From Madurella fahalii (Eukaryota > Ascomycota > Sordariomycetes > Sordariales), in NCBI GenBank assembly GCA_029876055.1, contig CM056878.1, positions 3,906,001 through 3,970,000 on the forward strand: 64,000 bases of DNA, written 5' to 3'. How positions within the stretch are numbered: the stretch's first letter is position 1; every line of letters starts with the position of its first letter. This document shows positions 42,919 through 54,907 of this stretch, piece after piece. Made by a program: the position numbers and the translations under genes. The notes beneath the pieces were generated by a model, which worked only from the letters and a program-made list of their open reading frames with translations, searched no databases and was not told the DNA's origin.

Positions 42919-45900
42919 CCTGTGTGCGTTGCTGAGGTGTAATCCACACGTTGAGGGAATTGTTGGTGTGGCGGTCGGGTTACCGTTGCTATGTGTCCTT
43001 TCTCCTGGTCAACCACGGCGACAAGCCATGTTTATATACCTGTTCCTTACGTGAAACCATACCACTTTGGCCTGTCAGTGTAAGTAATAGCGGCGTGTCT
43101 TGTGTACCAGAGGGCCGGGAAAGTGAGGTGGTATTGTGCACTCGAGCTGTGCATTATATATATCGGGCCAAGGCTTAAACTAGAGATGGTTGTGGAGTAT
43201 ATTGGCCTAGGCAGCCAATGGACATGAAAGCGAGCAGAGGCAGTGTCTCGTGTTGCTTAAGTCTTGTAGCATTAGGAAGGCGAAGGATCATACTATCGGC
43301 TTACGCTAGTATTGTTAGTGGTGCATTTTGTCACACAACGATAAGCGAATGTGAGCCAGTCAAGTTGCAAGGGGGGGTGAGAAAAAGGCAAGTCGCCGCC
43401 ATCTAGGTAGTTGAAGGCCTAACGTCTAATGTCGACGCCTGTAAGCCTGGACTACGCCCATATGCCGATATGGACCGGCACACTGACATGCGCGGGCATC
43501 TGGGTTGGCAAAGGGTGTAAACAAGGTTACAGCGTGGTATGATATGCATACTTGACGTTCGCTTAGTCTCTGGAGCCACCCAAGAGCAAGCATTACGAGG
43601 AGGAGCACCAGGCAGAACCGGCCCTATGCTATCATTTACCAAACCTTCCCTTGTCGGCGGGCTAGCCACGATATCTGGATACCTCCCAAGTTGGGGTCCA
43701 AGAACTAACTGGGAGTTCCCAACATATCCGCCGACGCCCCTATAGTCATCTTCAGCCTTGTAGGCCTGGAGCCCTGGATTAATTCCTGCAGTCAGCTTAC
43801 CGGGTCACACTAGGATGTGTCTGTTGGTGCTGATAAGTCAGCGCACCCACATCTCACATCTCGGACAGTCTGTCAGATACACCGCAATTTCAACCTATCT
43901 AATTCAACTTACGACAATACAGGCAATTCTAGACCAAATTACACCATATTTTAACCACTTTTTCGTCAATTACTTATAATAGCCTATACTAAGCATTTTA
44001 CTCCGTGATGATTCGGCCAGGTATCCGTGAGGAGGGTAAGTAATTACCGCCGGGCAGGAATTGCCCACTACGCGTGGTCCTGTGCGTTAAAGGATCAAGA
44101 AGAAGCCGGCAGGCATTTCCTTGTTCGAGTACATGTCGTGGAAAGCGTTACTATCGTTTGGGGGGTCATTTTTTCTTTTCCTGACACCCGCAGCCGGCCC
44201 TTCGGTAACGCTCGCCGGGGCGGTGTTGATTACCCCATGATGGTATACCGTGTACACACAAATACACAATTTATTAACGCCCGGCAGCTGAACCTAAAGG
44301 GTAGCTATACTAATACCTATACATTTCCGAAGATAAAACTTGGTCTCCTTAAGCCCGTACAAAATCCCTTCCCGGTTATGTCCACTTATTCACCATTCCT
44401 CTGCGGATTTTTGTGGGTTAGTAATGTTTCGGCAGGCTAGTTTGAATGCGGTTCTCTAAGTGTTTGGCGTCCTATCTTCAGCGGCTGAAGCGGCGTCTGC
44501 TGTCTAGAGCACGAGGTAGTCAGTGTTGTTATGTCGAACGGGGTAGATAAAAGTAGGGTATCTGGATTAGGTTCGCGGCCGATCTGCATCGAGTCGGCCT
44601 GTAGATAGTGTAAGATGTATTACTGCTCTAACGGCTCTTACGTTGGGGTTCTATTTGTTATTATCTGTTTGCGACTTTCCTCCTACGTAGAAGGAAACTT
44701 TGCCTCGGTAGGTATCTGTATTACTGACCTGTGAGTTGGCGTTCAGTCAGGTTGCCTCTTCCCTTTTCCCCTGCTGCTTTGTTGCGTGTGTGGTAGGGTC
44801 ACCCCAGCTTAGGCGCATGACAGGGCGGATTTCTATTGACATTCATACAGTTTGAAGTGATGGCCCATTCGTGGCGGGGACGCAAGTTAGCCTCTCGCTT
44901 GTATACATCTTGCTGCCTAGGTGGGCGGTACCAATGAACGACTGAATACCTGACGAGCTGACCCACTGGACGGCTCATCTGACCCGTACACCACCCCGAG
45001 CCATCCATTTTGGCCAGATGCTTGGATCCTTTGCCGGCTGCTTTATAGCAACTCTTATTTACAAACCTTATTCGGTGGTCAAGACCATCCCTAGCGACGA
45101 GTTACCAGTTCCGGACGCCCACATCTGGAATGTGGGTGCATAACTCATATATGGCAAGGGCTTGCCGCCCGCGACCTTTAGCTTCGCCCTCGCGGCGGTG
45201 GTACTAGGTTCCATCTTCGGCATACTGAAGATAGTTGGGGTCAGAACGCGGTAGCATCCGTTTGTGCCGTCTGGCATCGCGGTTGTTGTTGGTGAGTTTT
45301 TCCTTCTCCAGTCCAAAGCTCCTGGGCCAATGGTCTGACTGACTGGATAAAAAGGCATGCTTATTCCGCCCGCTTTGACGTTGTCCAGATATTTGGATGC
45401 CTTGTTATACGTCGATTTTCGACATTGGCACAACGTGAACGAACTGCAGCTCATCTGTTATGCGGGCGGGCTTAGTCGGGGTCAGGGCATTTTCAGTCTG
45501 GTGAATCTACTTCGGGCTGCTAAAGGTTCCTCACCTCTAAACATACCCAAACATATAACGTTTGAAAGAATAAGGTAGATGCCTGGGGAAATGTCTATGC
45601 GTTATCAAGCAGGGTGCGAAGCCGTGTATGGTGTTGACCATAAAGAGTAGCTACCGACGCATGTTAATGAGAGCATATACCCTCACCAAACGCGGGATTG
45701 CTGCGGTCTGGTAAGACAGGGATTTTACTCCTCGTACCTGTTATTACTCGAACTAAATTGGCATAACTAAGCAGCTGTATCGGGGGGAGGTACAGGGTTA
45801 CATTTATCCGACACCACACAGCGGTTATGAATACCCGTCACGGAAGGGGTTACTGTCAGTACTACCACGTACCTTCTGATGTACGCTGAACGGAGAACCT

Positions 45901-45970
45901 GCGTCAACTTACCTTCTTTTTTACCAAAAGCCCGCAATTCAGCAACTCACAACTCGCCGCTGTGTCTAAT
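42919..45970. other. AT-rich, gene-free stretch
   Basis: About 3 kb with many short A/T runs (for example 43860-44000), no supported frame and no clear repeat structure. It looks like mutated non-coding or former repeat DNA between the secreted protein and the broken GMC copy. A TATA box for the minus-strand secreted protein is listed separately. Confidence 0.5.
43031..43038 (-). promoter_or_regulatory. TATA box of the small secreted protein gene
   Basis: TATATAAA on the minus strand about 113 bases upstream of the start codon at 42918. Confidence 0.5.
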
Positions 45971-48143
45971 ATGAAGTCGGGGCTCCTGTTCCTAAATGTG
46001 GGATTGATTACAGAAGTCGCGACTCTCCGGAACCAGCCGGAGCTCGCGACTGCTGTAACGTCTAGGATTGTCCGACAAAATGCCTACGACTTCATCATTT
46101 CCGGTGGGGGCGTTTCTGGGCTGACTGTAGCCGACCAGCTCATCGAGGACAGTTCAGTCAAGGTTCTGTTCATTGACGCCGGTCCCTTCGACAAGAACGA
46201 AGACTTTGTCCTTGTCCCCGGCGCTTTTTCTCCGTCTTATATCTGTGGCTAATTACCCCTCCAAATGATATCCCAGGCCGCTCTTAACGGTAGAGTTTTC
46301 AACGCTCCGGTTGGCAAGGTTGTCAGCGGCGGATCCGTCGTCAATGGCATGGTATTATACAGCCTGGCAAGGAAGAGCTTGACGTCTGGGAAAGTCTCGG
46401 CGTAAAGGGGTGGAGTTAGGACTCTATGCTTCCATTTTATAAAAAGTTCGTCTCGGGTAGGCTTGAGAGCTGGTCAAATCTGTGCTTGACACCGATAGCT
46501 TTGCTAGAGCGAGAATTTCACCGCTCCAGATCCCAGCTTCGCCAAGAAAACCAACTTCTCATACGACGAGCGGGTTCACGGACATGAAGGCCCTGTGCAA
46601 TGTTCATTCCCCAATTTTTATTTCAAGGGGAGCAGTAATATAACCAGTTCTCACGACTCACAACTGGTCGTCGCTAATTATAACTGTAGGTAACTGGTTT
46701 GAGGCAGCCGTGTCGTTAGTCTCAGTCCCGTGGGTGACAACACGCGGGTAACCCTGCGGGCGTGTCTTTCTTCCCAACGGTAGCCGACTACATCACTCGG
46801 GCTCGGAGCTATGCCCGCTTGAACCACTACAAGCGAGTCAACCAACGCCTAAACTACTGCATCTTCGCCGAACACACCTCTTACGGGTCTTATTCGTGGA
46901 CACCAAGGCTGTCGGCGCTGAGTTCTTGCTAACAGCAGGCGGAGATGTTGTCAACGTCAACGCCACAAAAGACGTGCTCCTTACAGTGAGCGCAATTCAT
47001 ACGCCTAAAATACTGCAGCGATCGGCAGTCGGGCTCAGAGAGGTCCTGAGCAGTTCAACATCTCGGTTATCAGTGACCTGCCCGGAGTCGGGACGAACTT
47101 TCACGATCAGTCGAGTATTATTGTACCCTACAACTGCAAGTTGATCGACTCCTCATCACCCCATCACCTCTATACACTAAAATAACAGCAACAAAAATAC
47201 TAACTGAATTACCTTACCAGACACGAGCAACATCGAATCCAACTACGGAACCCTGAACACCAACGTCTCGTACGCTGCTGAGCAACGTCGACTCCACAAC
47301 GAGTCCCGAACCGGCGCCTATGTCCTGACCAGCGGACTCAGCACCAACATCGCCATGGTCCCACTTTACAACATGACGACGACGAAAGCCAAATGCAAGG
47401 AAACTATCACCAGAGCCTAAACCAACAACCCAACAGGGTTCAAGTTCCTTCCCCCAGATACGCACCAAACCGTTCTCCGCAGCTACCAAGCTCAGCGCAA
47501 ACTCATCCTCGCACAACTTTCTTCCCCTCAGACCCCAGCAGCCGTGCTACACTGGGACACTGCCAACTCAGCACACATCTTCTTCCTCACACCCCTCAGA
47601 CGCCGGGTCATTTCCTATTAATTCCACCAACCCGCTTGACAACCCCTCATCGATCCCCACACGCTGGTAGACTCACTCGACATGGACATGGTCGTGGCGT
47701 CAATCCTCCAGAATCGTGAGATAATAGCTCAGCCGAGCATGAAATTCCTCGGACCTGACGAGGCTAGTCCGTTTGGCGGCAATAGTATCACCGACCAAGA
47801 CGAGCTGAAGAGGGTTGTGGAAGGGGTCTTCGAGCCGTCAGCTGGGCATCTCTGATGCACGGCGGCAATGATGCCGAGGGAGCTGGGCGGTGTCGTCGAC
47901 GCCGAGACGAAAGTCTATGGGGTGAAGAGGCTGCGGATGGTGGATGTATCGTTTTGGCCGGTGGTGTTGACGGCTGCGCCGACGGTGACGGGGTATGCTG
48001 CTGCGGAGAAGGGTGAGTTCTTACTGCTCCGAGGAAAGGAAGAGCAATGAAATTGACTGATGTCTGTGATGTAGATTGCCGACGTGGTCAAGCGAGAGCA
48101 TTGTCTTGATGGGTATTGTGAGGTTTCGTTAGGCCGGAGATAA
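45971..48143 (+). pseudogene. GMC oxidoreductase pseudogene, paralogue of 28837-30877
   Basis: The order and wording of motifs follow the intact gene: YDFIISGGGVSGLTVADQL, VLFIDAGPFDKNED, LNGRVFNAPVGKVVSGGS, LNHYKRVNQRLNY, TKDVLLTVSAIHTPKILQ, FGGNSITDQDELKR, then MMPRELGGVVD and VLTAAPTVTGYAAAEK. It is broken by many lesions: TAA after SYICG, TGG-to-TAG in the WNWD segment, frameshifts near 46350, 46880 and 47600, and a TGA in the catalytic-His segment. A GT...AG-like insert of about 60 bases (48012-48074) sits where the intact copy has no intron. It also has Ala at the second catalytic position. No functional enzyme is expected. Confidence 0.85.
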
Positions 48144-48691
48144 CAAATACGAAGGAGTGGAAGAGCCTGGCTTGAGACTGGTCAATAGGTCGGAGGATTT
48201 GCCTTCAAGCCTCTCGTTGCGAGGTCATCATCACGTCCGCACCGGATAGGTGGAAAGTAGATGGTTGTAATAGCAACTGAGCGTAGTGTTACTGCGCATA
48301 GTGGCTGTGTTGGGAACATTATAGACCCGGCTAAATGGGTTAGGAAGTGCGGGATCCCACATGCTGCCGCTGACGGCTCGCTCAATTAAAGTCTGTGTGA
48401 AGGAAGGGAAGAATGCGACGGTGGGGCATTTGACAAACCCACCGAACTACTTAGTTGCGTGCCATCCTTCATCTATTACCGGAAGGTTTTCTATGTTATG
48501 GCATGTTACAATGCCGTTTCTCAGCTTACGTGTCAACGGCCGTTACATCCAAATCGTGAGTGTCTGGGAATATAAAAAGAGCATCAGGCACACAACACAC
48601 CACTACCACCACAACCCCTTCAGTCCTTGTAGCTGCCGCCAGCCAACACCTATAAAAATAAAGATAAAAACTTCTTATAACATCACTCACG
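48144..48691. other. Spacer; promoter of the next secreted protein
   Basis: No coding frame is supported. The last 150 bases contain a TATA box and a CA/CT-rich leader. Confidence 0.5.
48571..48577 (+). promoter_or_regulatory. TATA box of the 207-residue secreted protein gene
   Basis: TATAAAA about 115 bases before the start codon at 48692. Confidence 0.5.
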
Positions 48692-49315
48692 ATGCGTCTC
48701 CCCCTACTTCTCGCGACTCTTCTTCATTCAACCCTCGCATCCCCCCTTTTCTCATTATCCAACACCACCGACCCAAAACCCTGGCTAATCACGACGCTTA
48801 GCACGCACACCTCCTCAGGCCGCCCCGGAAACACCCCCTACTCCTACCTCTTCGTTTCTATCACCGATCCCAACACCATCTCCCTCGGCCGCACCCGCTT
48901 CGGCGACGCCACGTTCCCCCCTTCTACCGCAAACTGCACTCTCCGCTGGAATGCATTCTCCAACGATACCGCCGAAGACCCCTTTTATCATTCCATCCCA
49001 TGCGAGCTGGCAAATTTCAACTCCCCGCGGTGGACCATGGAGGTTCAGGCCGCGAATGTGACAGGGGACGGGCCGAATCCGACGAGGGATTTCACGCTCA
49101 AGTTTGAGCAGGAGATGAGCGTGATTCTGGATGAGGGCATCATCAGCAAGCGATTTGTAGGGAGCGTGGGGTTTGCGCTGGGAGATAATTTGGCGCTGGT
49201 GTGCGGTGCGAGTGGCGTCTGTGGGACGTGGTTGAAGGAGGAGAGGACGCCGCAGTTGGTGGTACAGCAAGTGAAGGAGACGAGGTGTATCAGGGGGAAC
49301 TGTAGCACTATGTAA
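48692..49315 (+). CDS. Secreted glycoprotein of unknown function
   Basis: This is a single exon of 207 residues. MRLPLLLATLLHSTLASP is a signal peptide. The mature protein has about six Cys (ANCTLR, IPCEL, LVCGASGVC, TRCIRGNC) and several N-glycosylation sites (NTT, NCT, NDT, NVT, NCS). The alternating hydrophobic pattern (YSYLFVSITDPN, RWTMEVQAANVTG, RDFTLKFEQEMSVILDEGI) suggests a beta-sandwich. It looks like a secreted ascomycete effector-type fold, but I cannot name the family. The gene lies at the edge of the island beside degraded repeats. Codon use and frame are intact. Confidence 0.75.
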   Translation: MRLPLLLATLLHSTLASPLFSLSNTTDPKPWLITTLSTHTSSGRPGNTPYSYLFVSITDPNTISLGRTRFGDATFPPSTANCTLRWNAFSNDTAEDPFYHSIPCELANFNSPRWTMEVQAANVTGDGPNPTRDFTLKFEQEMSVILDEGIISKRFVGSVGFALGDNLALVCGASGVCGTWLKEERTPQLVVQQVKETRCIRGNCSTM

Positions 49316-51079
49316 TTGAAGAAGGTTGTTGTTGTTGTTGTTATTGTTGTTGCTGTTGATTTACGCAAAAGTTGCCCTCACCAACCACCCCCAGTCACCC
49401 ACACAACCCCTTGCCGTCTTGCTCAGGCACTGCTCAGGACATAATCAGAGAAACTACCAAACCTAGTTTAAACAAGTGGGCAGTACTTTGTAACCCAGCG
49501 AATTTCTAAAATTCAAAATGTCAACTTTTTGCAAGGGAATAGTTTTGGGCTAATTACCTATGTTAGTTAGTAAGCAATACAGCTTGTTAGCTACAACTAC
49601 CATTGAGACAGCACCTATACGATTGTCGTAAACCTCTAAGCTTCACCGAATCTCCAACCTACGGATAAGACACCTTGCGGAACCCTCTCAGAAGCACGGG
49701 TACTGGATTCGTCATATATATTTATACCTATATATCTATTAAAAATAAGGGGAAGGGGAAAAAGTAGCTAAATGCCAGACAGACAAGATAGACAAGACAG
49801 GTCAGGCGGCACCACAAATTTGGTGCCTACAGCCTAAACAATGCCAAAACAATATATATAGATAGAGCTCCCTCTGGTCAGAGGGAGATCGCTTTGCACA
49901 CAAAGAAAAAATTGGGCCTGCGGCAGGTATAGAAAAGAATGCTGAATTGATTGTCCTGTCTAAGGAGCAATAGCCAGGACAGTCCTCCTTATGGCGCAAA
50001 AGAAAAATGGGCCCACAGCAAGTTCCAACCCCCGGAGAGCTATCCTAGTAAGTGTGGGCCCTGACAAGAGGGACCCCCGTCCTCTGGGTACAGTTTCCCC
50101 TAACTCAATACATAAATCTTCAACTAGGACATTTAGTTATATAGGACTCTCACCAATAATATACGTTATGGTATACATTATGGTGCCATATAGCTAAAAG
50201 AGAGTTTGTATAGCTAAGAGTTATTTGTGTGGTCGAGGGTAGCTTATAAAGCCAATGAGTAGCTAGATTCCACTTTGTAGATTCAAGCGATAGCAAAGGC
50301 ATAGGAAAGGATAAGTGTAGTCCAAAGAGTGTAAGAGAATGACGGAGAAGATTTCCAAGATGGTAAGAGAGCAATGGACTAGCAGACTATTTAGTAAGAC
50401 TAGATTCAAGGGATTCAATCTGAACAGGAATATACTAATTTTCTTCCGAAAACCAAAAATAAAAGTTATTGATCCGGTTAGGTTGTATTAATACCATTAG
50501 GTAACTCTATTCACGGCTTTCTAGTGGTAGCAAGTCAGAGAAAACTGTTCCCAGGGATCTTGGGCTCTCTAATCAAGGAGAGCCACTCAAAATGTTCGCA
50601 ATGTCCACAGGCACATTCTGAAGGCAAATATTAGTTGCATCACACTCTATAACTTCCAAAGAAACCAACGGAGCGAAATAATGATGATAATGAAAAGGAA
50701 GGGGGAGGATAAGGGACATGATTGCAACTCAAGCGGTGAGCAACGCCTCCGGGTGGCGTGCACATGTGGCCGCTCATGCCCGAGTTCGTCGTTCGGTTGG
50801 CGCTAGTCCACGCCCTTTCAGGATATCCGGGGTCTTCCGCGAACATCCCATTGAATGGGCAACGCATGCCAAGCACAACTCTACCGCAGTAGGGAGGGTT
50901 TACACCCGGCGTTGTGGAGAACAATCCTTGTCACGGCATCGTTCTTGTTGTCCTTGGGATTTCACGCCGTGGTGGCGGTGTGAGCAAAGCATCTTAAATA
51001 GACGACCTCGAGACAAGTCAACTCCAGAAGTTTCGGACATGCCATCGCCTTCTGCAAACCGCATAATCCAGTCTTCACC
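49316..51079. other. AT-rich degraded repeat zone
   Basis: From about 49.64 to 50.65 kb the sequence is AT-rich, with many short direct and inverted words. It includes the second copy of the 58-bp repeat and a small hairpin near 49805-49825 (GGCACC...GGTGCC). This is probably an old transposable element altered by point mutation; no element protein is readable. A GTT microsatellite follows the secreted-protein gene (49325-49355). Confidence 0.5.
49658..49714 (+). repeat. Dispersed 58-bp repeat, copy 2
   Basis: Shares the first 20 bases (CCTACGGATAAGACACCTTG) exactly with copy 1 at 35890-35948; later differences are mostly transitions. Confidence 0.7.
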
Positions 51080-52084
51080 ATGACAATCCAGGCCTCCCAC
51101 CCCAAAAGTATGTCGAGCAACGCACCTTGGTTGCTCCGCAGCTGACATCCACGCAGCGTACTCCTTCACCCCGAAGTCCCACAATGACACATACCCGGCG
51201 ATCGATCCCGCCACCGCGTCCGACTGCTCAGGCAAGGCGGTTCTCGTGACGGGTGCAAACCGAGGCCTTGGGAAAGCCTTTGCTTTATCCTATGCCAAAG
51301 CAGGAGCCTCCTACATCGCCATTGGCAGCCGATCCGACGCCTCGGAGACGGTGAAGGCTTGCTTAGAAGCTGCCAAGGACGCGGGCAAGCCGTCGCCCAC
51401 TGTCATCCAGGTCAAACTCGACGTCACGGACCAGGCTTGCGTCGGCGAAGCGGCGGAACGTGTCCACCGGGAGTTTGGTCGGCTGGACATCCTCGTCAAC
51501 AACTCGGGGTATATGGGCCCCCTTGGCCCGCTCTGCGAGCAGCCCGTTGAAGTCTACCGGCGGACCTGGGACGTCATTTTCTGGGGGACTTACAACGTGA
51601 CCCGGGCATTCCTACCTCTTATGCTAGAGGGAGGAGACAAGACGGTCATCCAGTTGTCTTCGATTGGGGCATGCTGGGTGAAGGAGGGTAGTGGGGCGTA
51701 TTCGATTGCGAAGCTTGCTGTCTGCCGGCTGGCCGAGATGCTTGACGCCGAATATGGCGAGCAGGTATGTCACTACCTTGGCGTTGTTTGATTGAGGGTC
51801 GTCGACTGACTTTTGGTGTATCACAGGGGGTGCTCAGCTACTCGTATCATCCCGGCGGTGTTTTGACCGAACTTTCTTCGAATCTGCCCCCAGAGCTGCA
51901 GGTATATCTATGCGACACGGCCGAGCTTGCTGGCGATACTCTTGTTTTCCTGACCAGCAAGAAGCGCGACTGGCTCGCTGGGAGGTATATCTCGGCAAAC
52001 TGGGACATGCCGCAACTGATGGCCATGGAGGAGGAAGTCTCGTCCAAAGATCTGCTGAAGTTCAAATGCGACTTTGGGAGCTAA
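51080..52084 (+). CDS. Short-chain dehydrogenase/reductase (SDR)
   Basis: The model is join(51080..51107,51157..51764,51827..52084), giving 297 residues. LVTGANRGLGKAFALSYA is the NAD(P)-binding TGxxxGxG motif, LDILVNNSG is the NNAG-type strand, and QLSSIGACW...SGAYSIAKLA carries the catalytic Ser, Tyr and Lys. The late SYHPGGVLTELS is a usual SDR continuation. Intron 1 is only 49 bp (GTATGT...CTGAC...GCAG), and intron 2 is 62 bp. The short first exon is supported by the ATG in CACCATGA and by a clean frame. The enzyme oxidises or reduces a small alcohol or ketone; the substrate is unknown. No cluster partner is adjacent. Confidence 0.88.
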
Positions 52085-53256
52085 TTGCTGGTCATGAGGT
52101 AAGGGACTGTATAATTAATCGGTGTATTGCTGGTGCGGACTGATGCTCGCTATTGCTATTTTCTGGTCTGTACATAGACACCCAAAGACACTCCTTTCCA
52201 GATTCATTTACTCCACATCATGTACAATGCGGACGCTTCACTTCATCAAAGGCATATCAGAAAGATTTTTAACGACTCAACGAGTTACTATCATGCATCG
52301 CTTTATTGTATGTACATGCCGCGCGTGGCGACCCCTGCTTTCACCTTTCAGATTTGGGTCTAATTAGAGCATCCATGCATGACCCGGTTGTGTAGTCCAC
52401 CGTGTCATGGAGACAGTCATGAGCTCGCGGCTGTGTTTGTAGACTGACAGGGCATGTGCATCGATTTTCTGAGTCTGGCTCTTGAGATGAATTTCAGTGA
52501 CATCTATCGGAAGTCCCAGCTCCAGTCTGAGCAGCTGTCAAATCCGAGGTGTAATTATCAGTCAAATGTCGTTCTTGTTTAAATCGGCCGTACCTAAACG
52601 GCTTGGATGCCACACCAAGTTTGAAACTACCACAGCCCGCCATCCAAATACCATCTCCAACTTTGCGTATTGTGCCTATACACTTTTTTATAGCGCCGAT
52701 ATACGCGAAGCAGCAGTAGATTCCTCTATCGAGCTAGGCTGGGCGGGGCAGTGAGGGCAAGGAGAATGTAAATGCGGTTAGACCAGCAGGATTATCTTTG
52801 TTAAATTATGGATTTCATCGCGTTTCCTATCAGGAAACTACTTTGTTAAATGAACTGGCGATTTTTAATCAGTCTGCCACTGCCGCACAATCATCACCGT
52901 CCCGGTAAAGCAGGTGTTACGCATTGCAAGTTTGTGGTGTAGGTAAAATATTGATTAGCTGACCGGTAGGGCGGATCCAAATGCGGCTAGATAAGGTCGA
53001 TTCAGACAAGGGCGACAGTCGATTTATACGGAGCACCAAGTACGCCTCAGTCGAGTCAAGCTCTAAGTGTGCCAAGCTTCCTTCGTATGGCGCCCTTGCA
53101 TGCTTTCCAGACCCCTGTGACTCAGCGGCTTGCAGATTTAAATTGAACATCCCCTTTCGCCTTTGCGCCCATTTCTTCCAGGTCTCCTAGCCCTCGGCCG
53201 TGTCAGACCGTGAAAGATTGGCACCACTGCACCATCCCTAACATCCCACCCTCAAA
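52085..53256. other. Intergenic, no gene seen
   Basis: About 1.2 kb; frames are short and show no domain. Nothing specific noted. Confidence 0.55.
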
Positions 53257-53839
53257 ATGCCCATCAGCCTCCCAACAACAGAATCCGGCTCATCCGGGAC
53301 CAATCATGGCAACGGGTTTTCTCTCGCAGGACTCCGTTCCCGCTTCTTCCCCACTCTCGACTTCTCGTCCACCCCGGGCCGCTCAGTCGCCGCCATCCTG
53401 ACTATCCGGTCTCTCTACAACCTCCTAGTTCTCGTCCTCTCCATGATGGGCGGTGGGTCCGGCGTGATCGTCGCGACGCTGTTTTTCCTGATCGATCCGC
53501 TGGTTATGATGTGTTGTCTCGGCCTCATTGCCGAGGCGCAAGGGGAGAGGAAGGTCCTCGGTACTTGGATTGTAAGTTTGCCTCGGGAATCTCGTGGGTT
53601 TGGGGATTTTAACATCATATGAACAGGGACGCAGGCAATTGGATGCATTTCTACTGATATGCGCGGCCATTCATGCGTTGTACGCGGTGTACGTGTTGGT
53701 GTGCACCATTTCTTTTGCCATCTTTTTTGGCTATGGCCTTGGCCACTTCCTGACCATTGTCGGCTTGGTCATTTCCGCGACGGCTTTCCTGGCCTCGCGC
53801 CCGCCTACAGATGAGGATGGCACCTTGGGTATTGCTTGA
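53257..53839 (+). CDS. Small four-helix membrane protein
   Basis: The model is join(53257..53571,53627..53839), giving 175 residues. After about 45 polar residues come four hydrophobic segments (ILTIRSLYNLLVLVLSMM, VIVATLFFLIDPLVMMC, LICAAIHALYAVYVLVC, FLTIVGLVISATAFLA). This topology is seen in MARVEL-like and other small fungal membrane proteins. The 55-bp intron is GTAAGT...GAACAG and falls between helices 2 and 3. Downstream of the stop the sequence stays coding-like for about 150 bases. One more 3' intron (GTATTG...GCAG at about 53829-53885) could extend the product with a basic Pro-rich tail, and I could not decide. No function is assigned. Confidence 0.65.
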
Positions 53840-54907
53840 GGGATTGGGCCGTCCATTCTAGCAAGCATCTCCGGTGGGATGCAGGGGTACAGGCTGCCGT
53901 CGGAAATGCCCGCGAGCCTCATCTCTTCCCCTACCCGAGGCAACGTCCGCCGCCAAGTCCGCCAAGCTCCGCCGCTCAGGACACTCCATCTGAAGTTAAC
54001 CGCCTCGACAAGTTCCTGCCGCAAGAAATTCGTCGCGGTGACGCTGTGATACACCTTGCTGCCATTTCACACCTGGTCAACAAGCAATAAGTCCGACTGT
54101 TTCATCTACCAAACCAATATCTGCGCCATATTTAATGGCATGCGGAACTCGCCACCGACTTAGATTTATTACGGTTTTCTACGCAAGCTCCGTCAATACC
54201 GTTGGCCTGGTGTATTCTCTCCCATTCGCCCCTGGGCCCTTCATCATTCCCCATTCAACGAGAGGGTATAGCGCCCAGCTTGACGGGCACGCACGCCTGG
54301 GCGAAGTGGGAAGCAGAGACCGTGGGGCAGGTGCTAGCGACGTTGCCCACTTCTATGAGAGTTCACTAGGTCTGTAACAGGAGAAACCTGCGGATGGATT
54401 ATCAGAGGATCATTGTGGAGGCATTAGGCAGTTGTGGAATGGACAAATTCTGTTGCGACGGCTAGGGCGCGTGTATGATGGTGGTTGAAAAGGCGAAATG
54501 GTTGAGGCGTCTAGAGGGATACGTTCTAAGATTGGGGAAGGTGATGAGGATCGGGGGGCCATCTCCCGATGCCGGAGCGAGGTGGAAGCCTAACAGAGAG
54601 AGTGTTTCCGGACAGTTGATATTGCGAGGCATGCTGGGAGGCAGATGTTGGGATGGACGAATGAAGAGACGGAGAAACGTGGCATGTTTTGGCGACCCAG
54701 CCTACAGAACGTAGTTCCATCCAATATTCCTGGCCACCATCCGCCTATCAGCGCGTTCCGGCCTGCTCCCTCAGCGAACTCCCACCCCTCCTGAACTCCC
54801 CCTTGAGGTGATCGGCAATCCCTTCCAAGATGCATGCATTATTAGGGTGATGGCCAAAAACAAAACCGTAGGAGGCAAACCCAAAACTCGCATGCAAAGC
54901 TCTCAGC
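53840..54907. other. Intergenic, possible 3' exon of the membrane protein
   Basis: The first 200 bases may hold an alternative last exon of the upstream gene. The remainder shows no supported frame. Confidence 0.45.
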
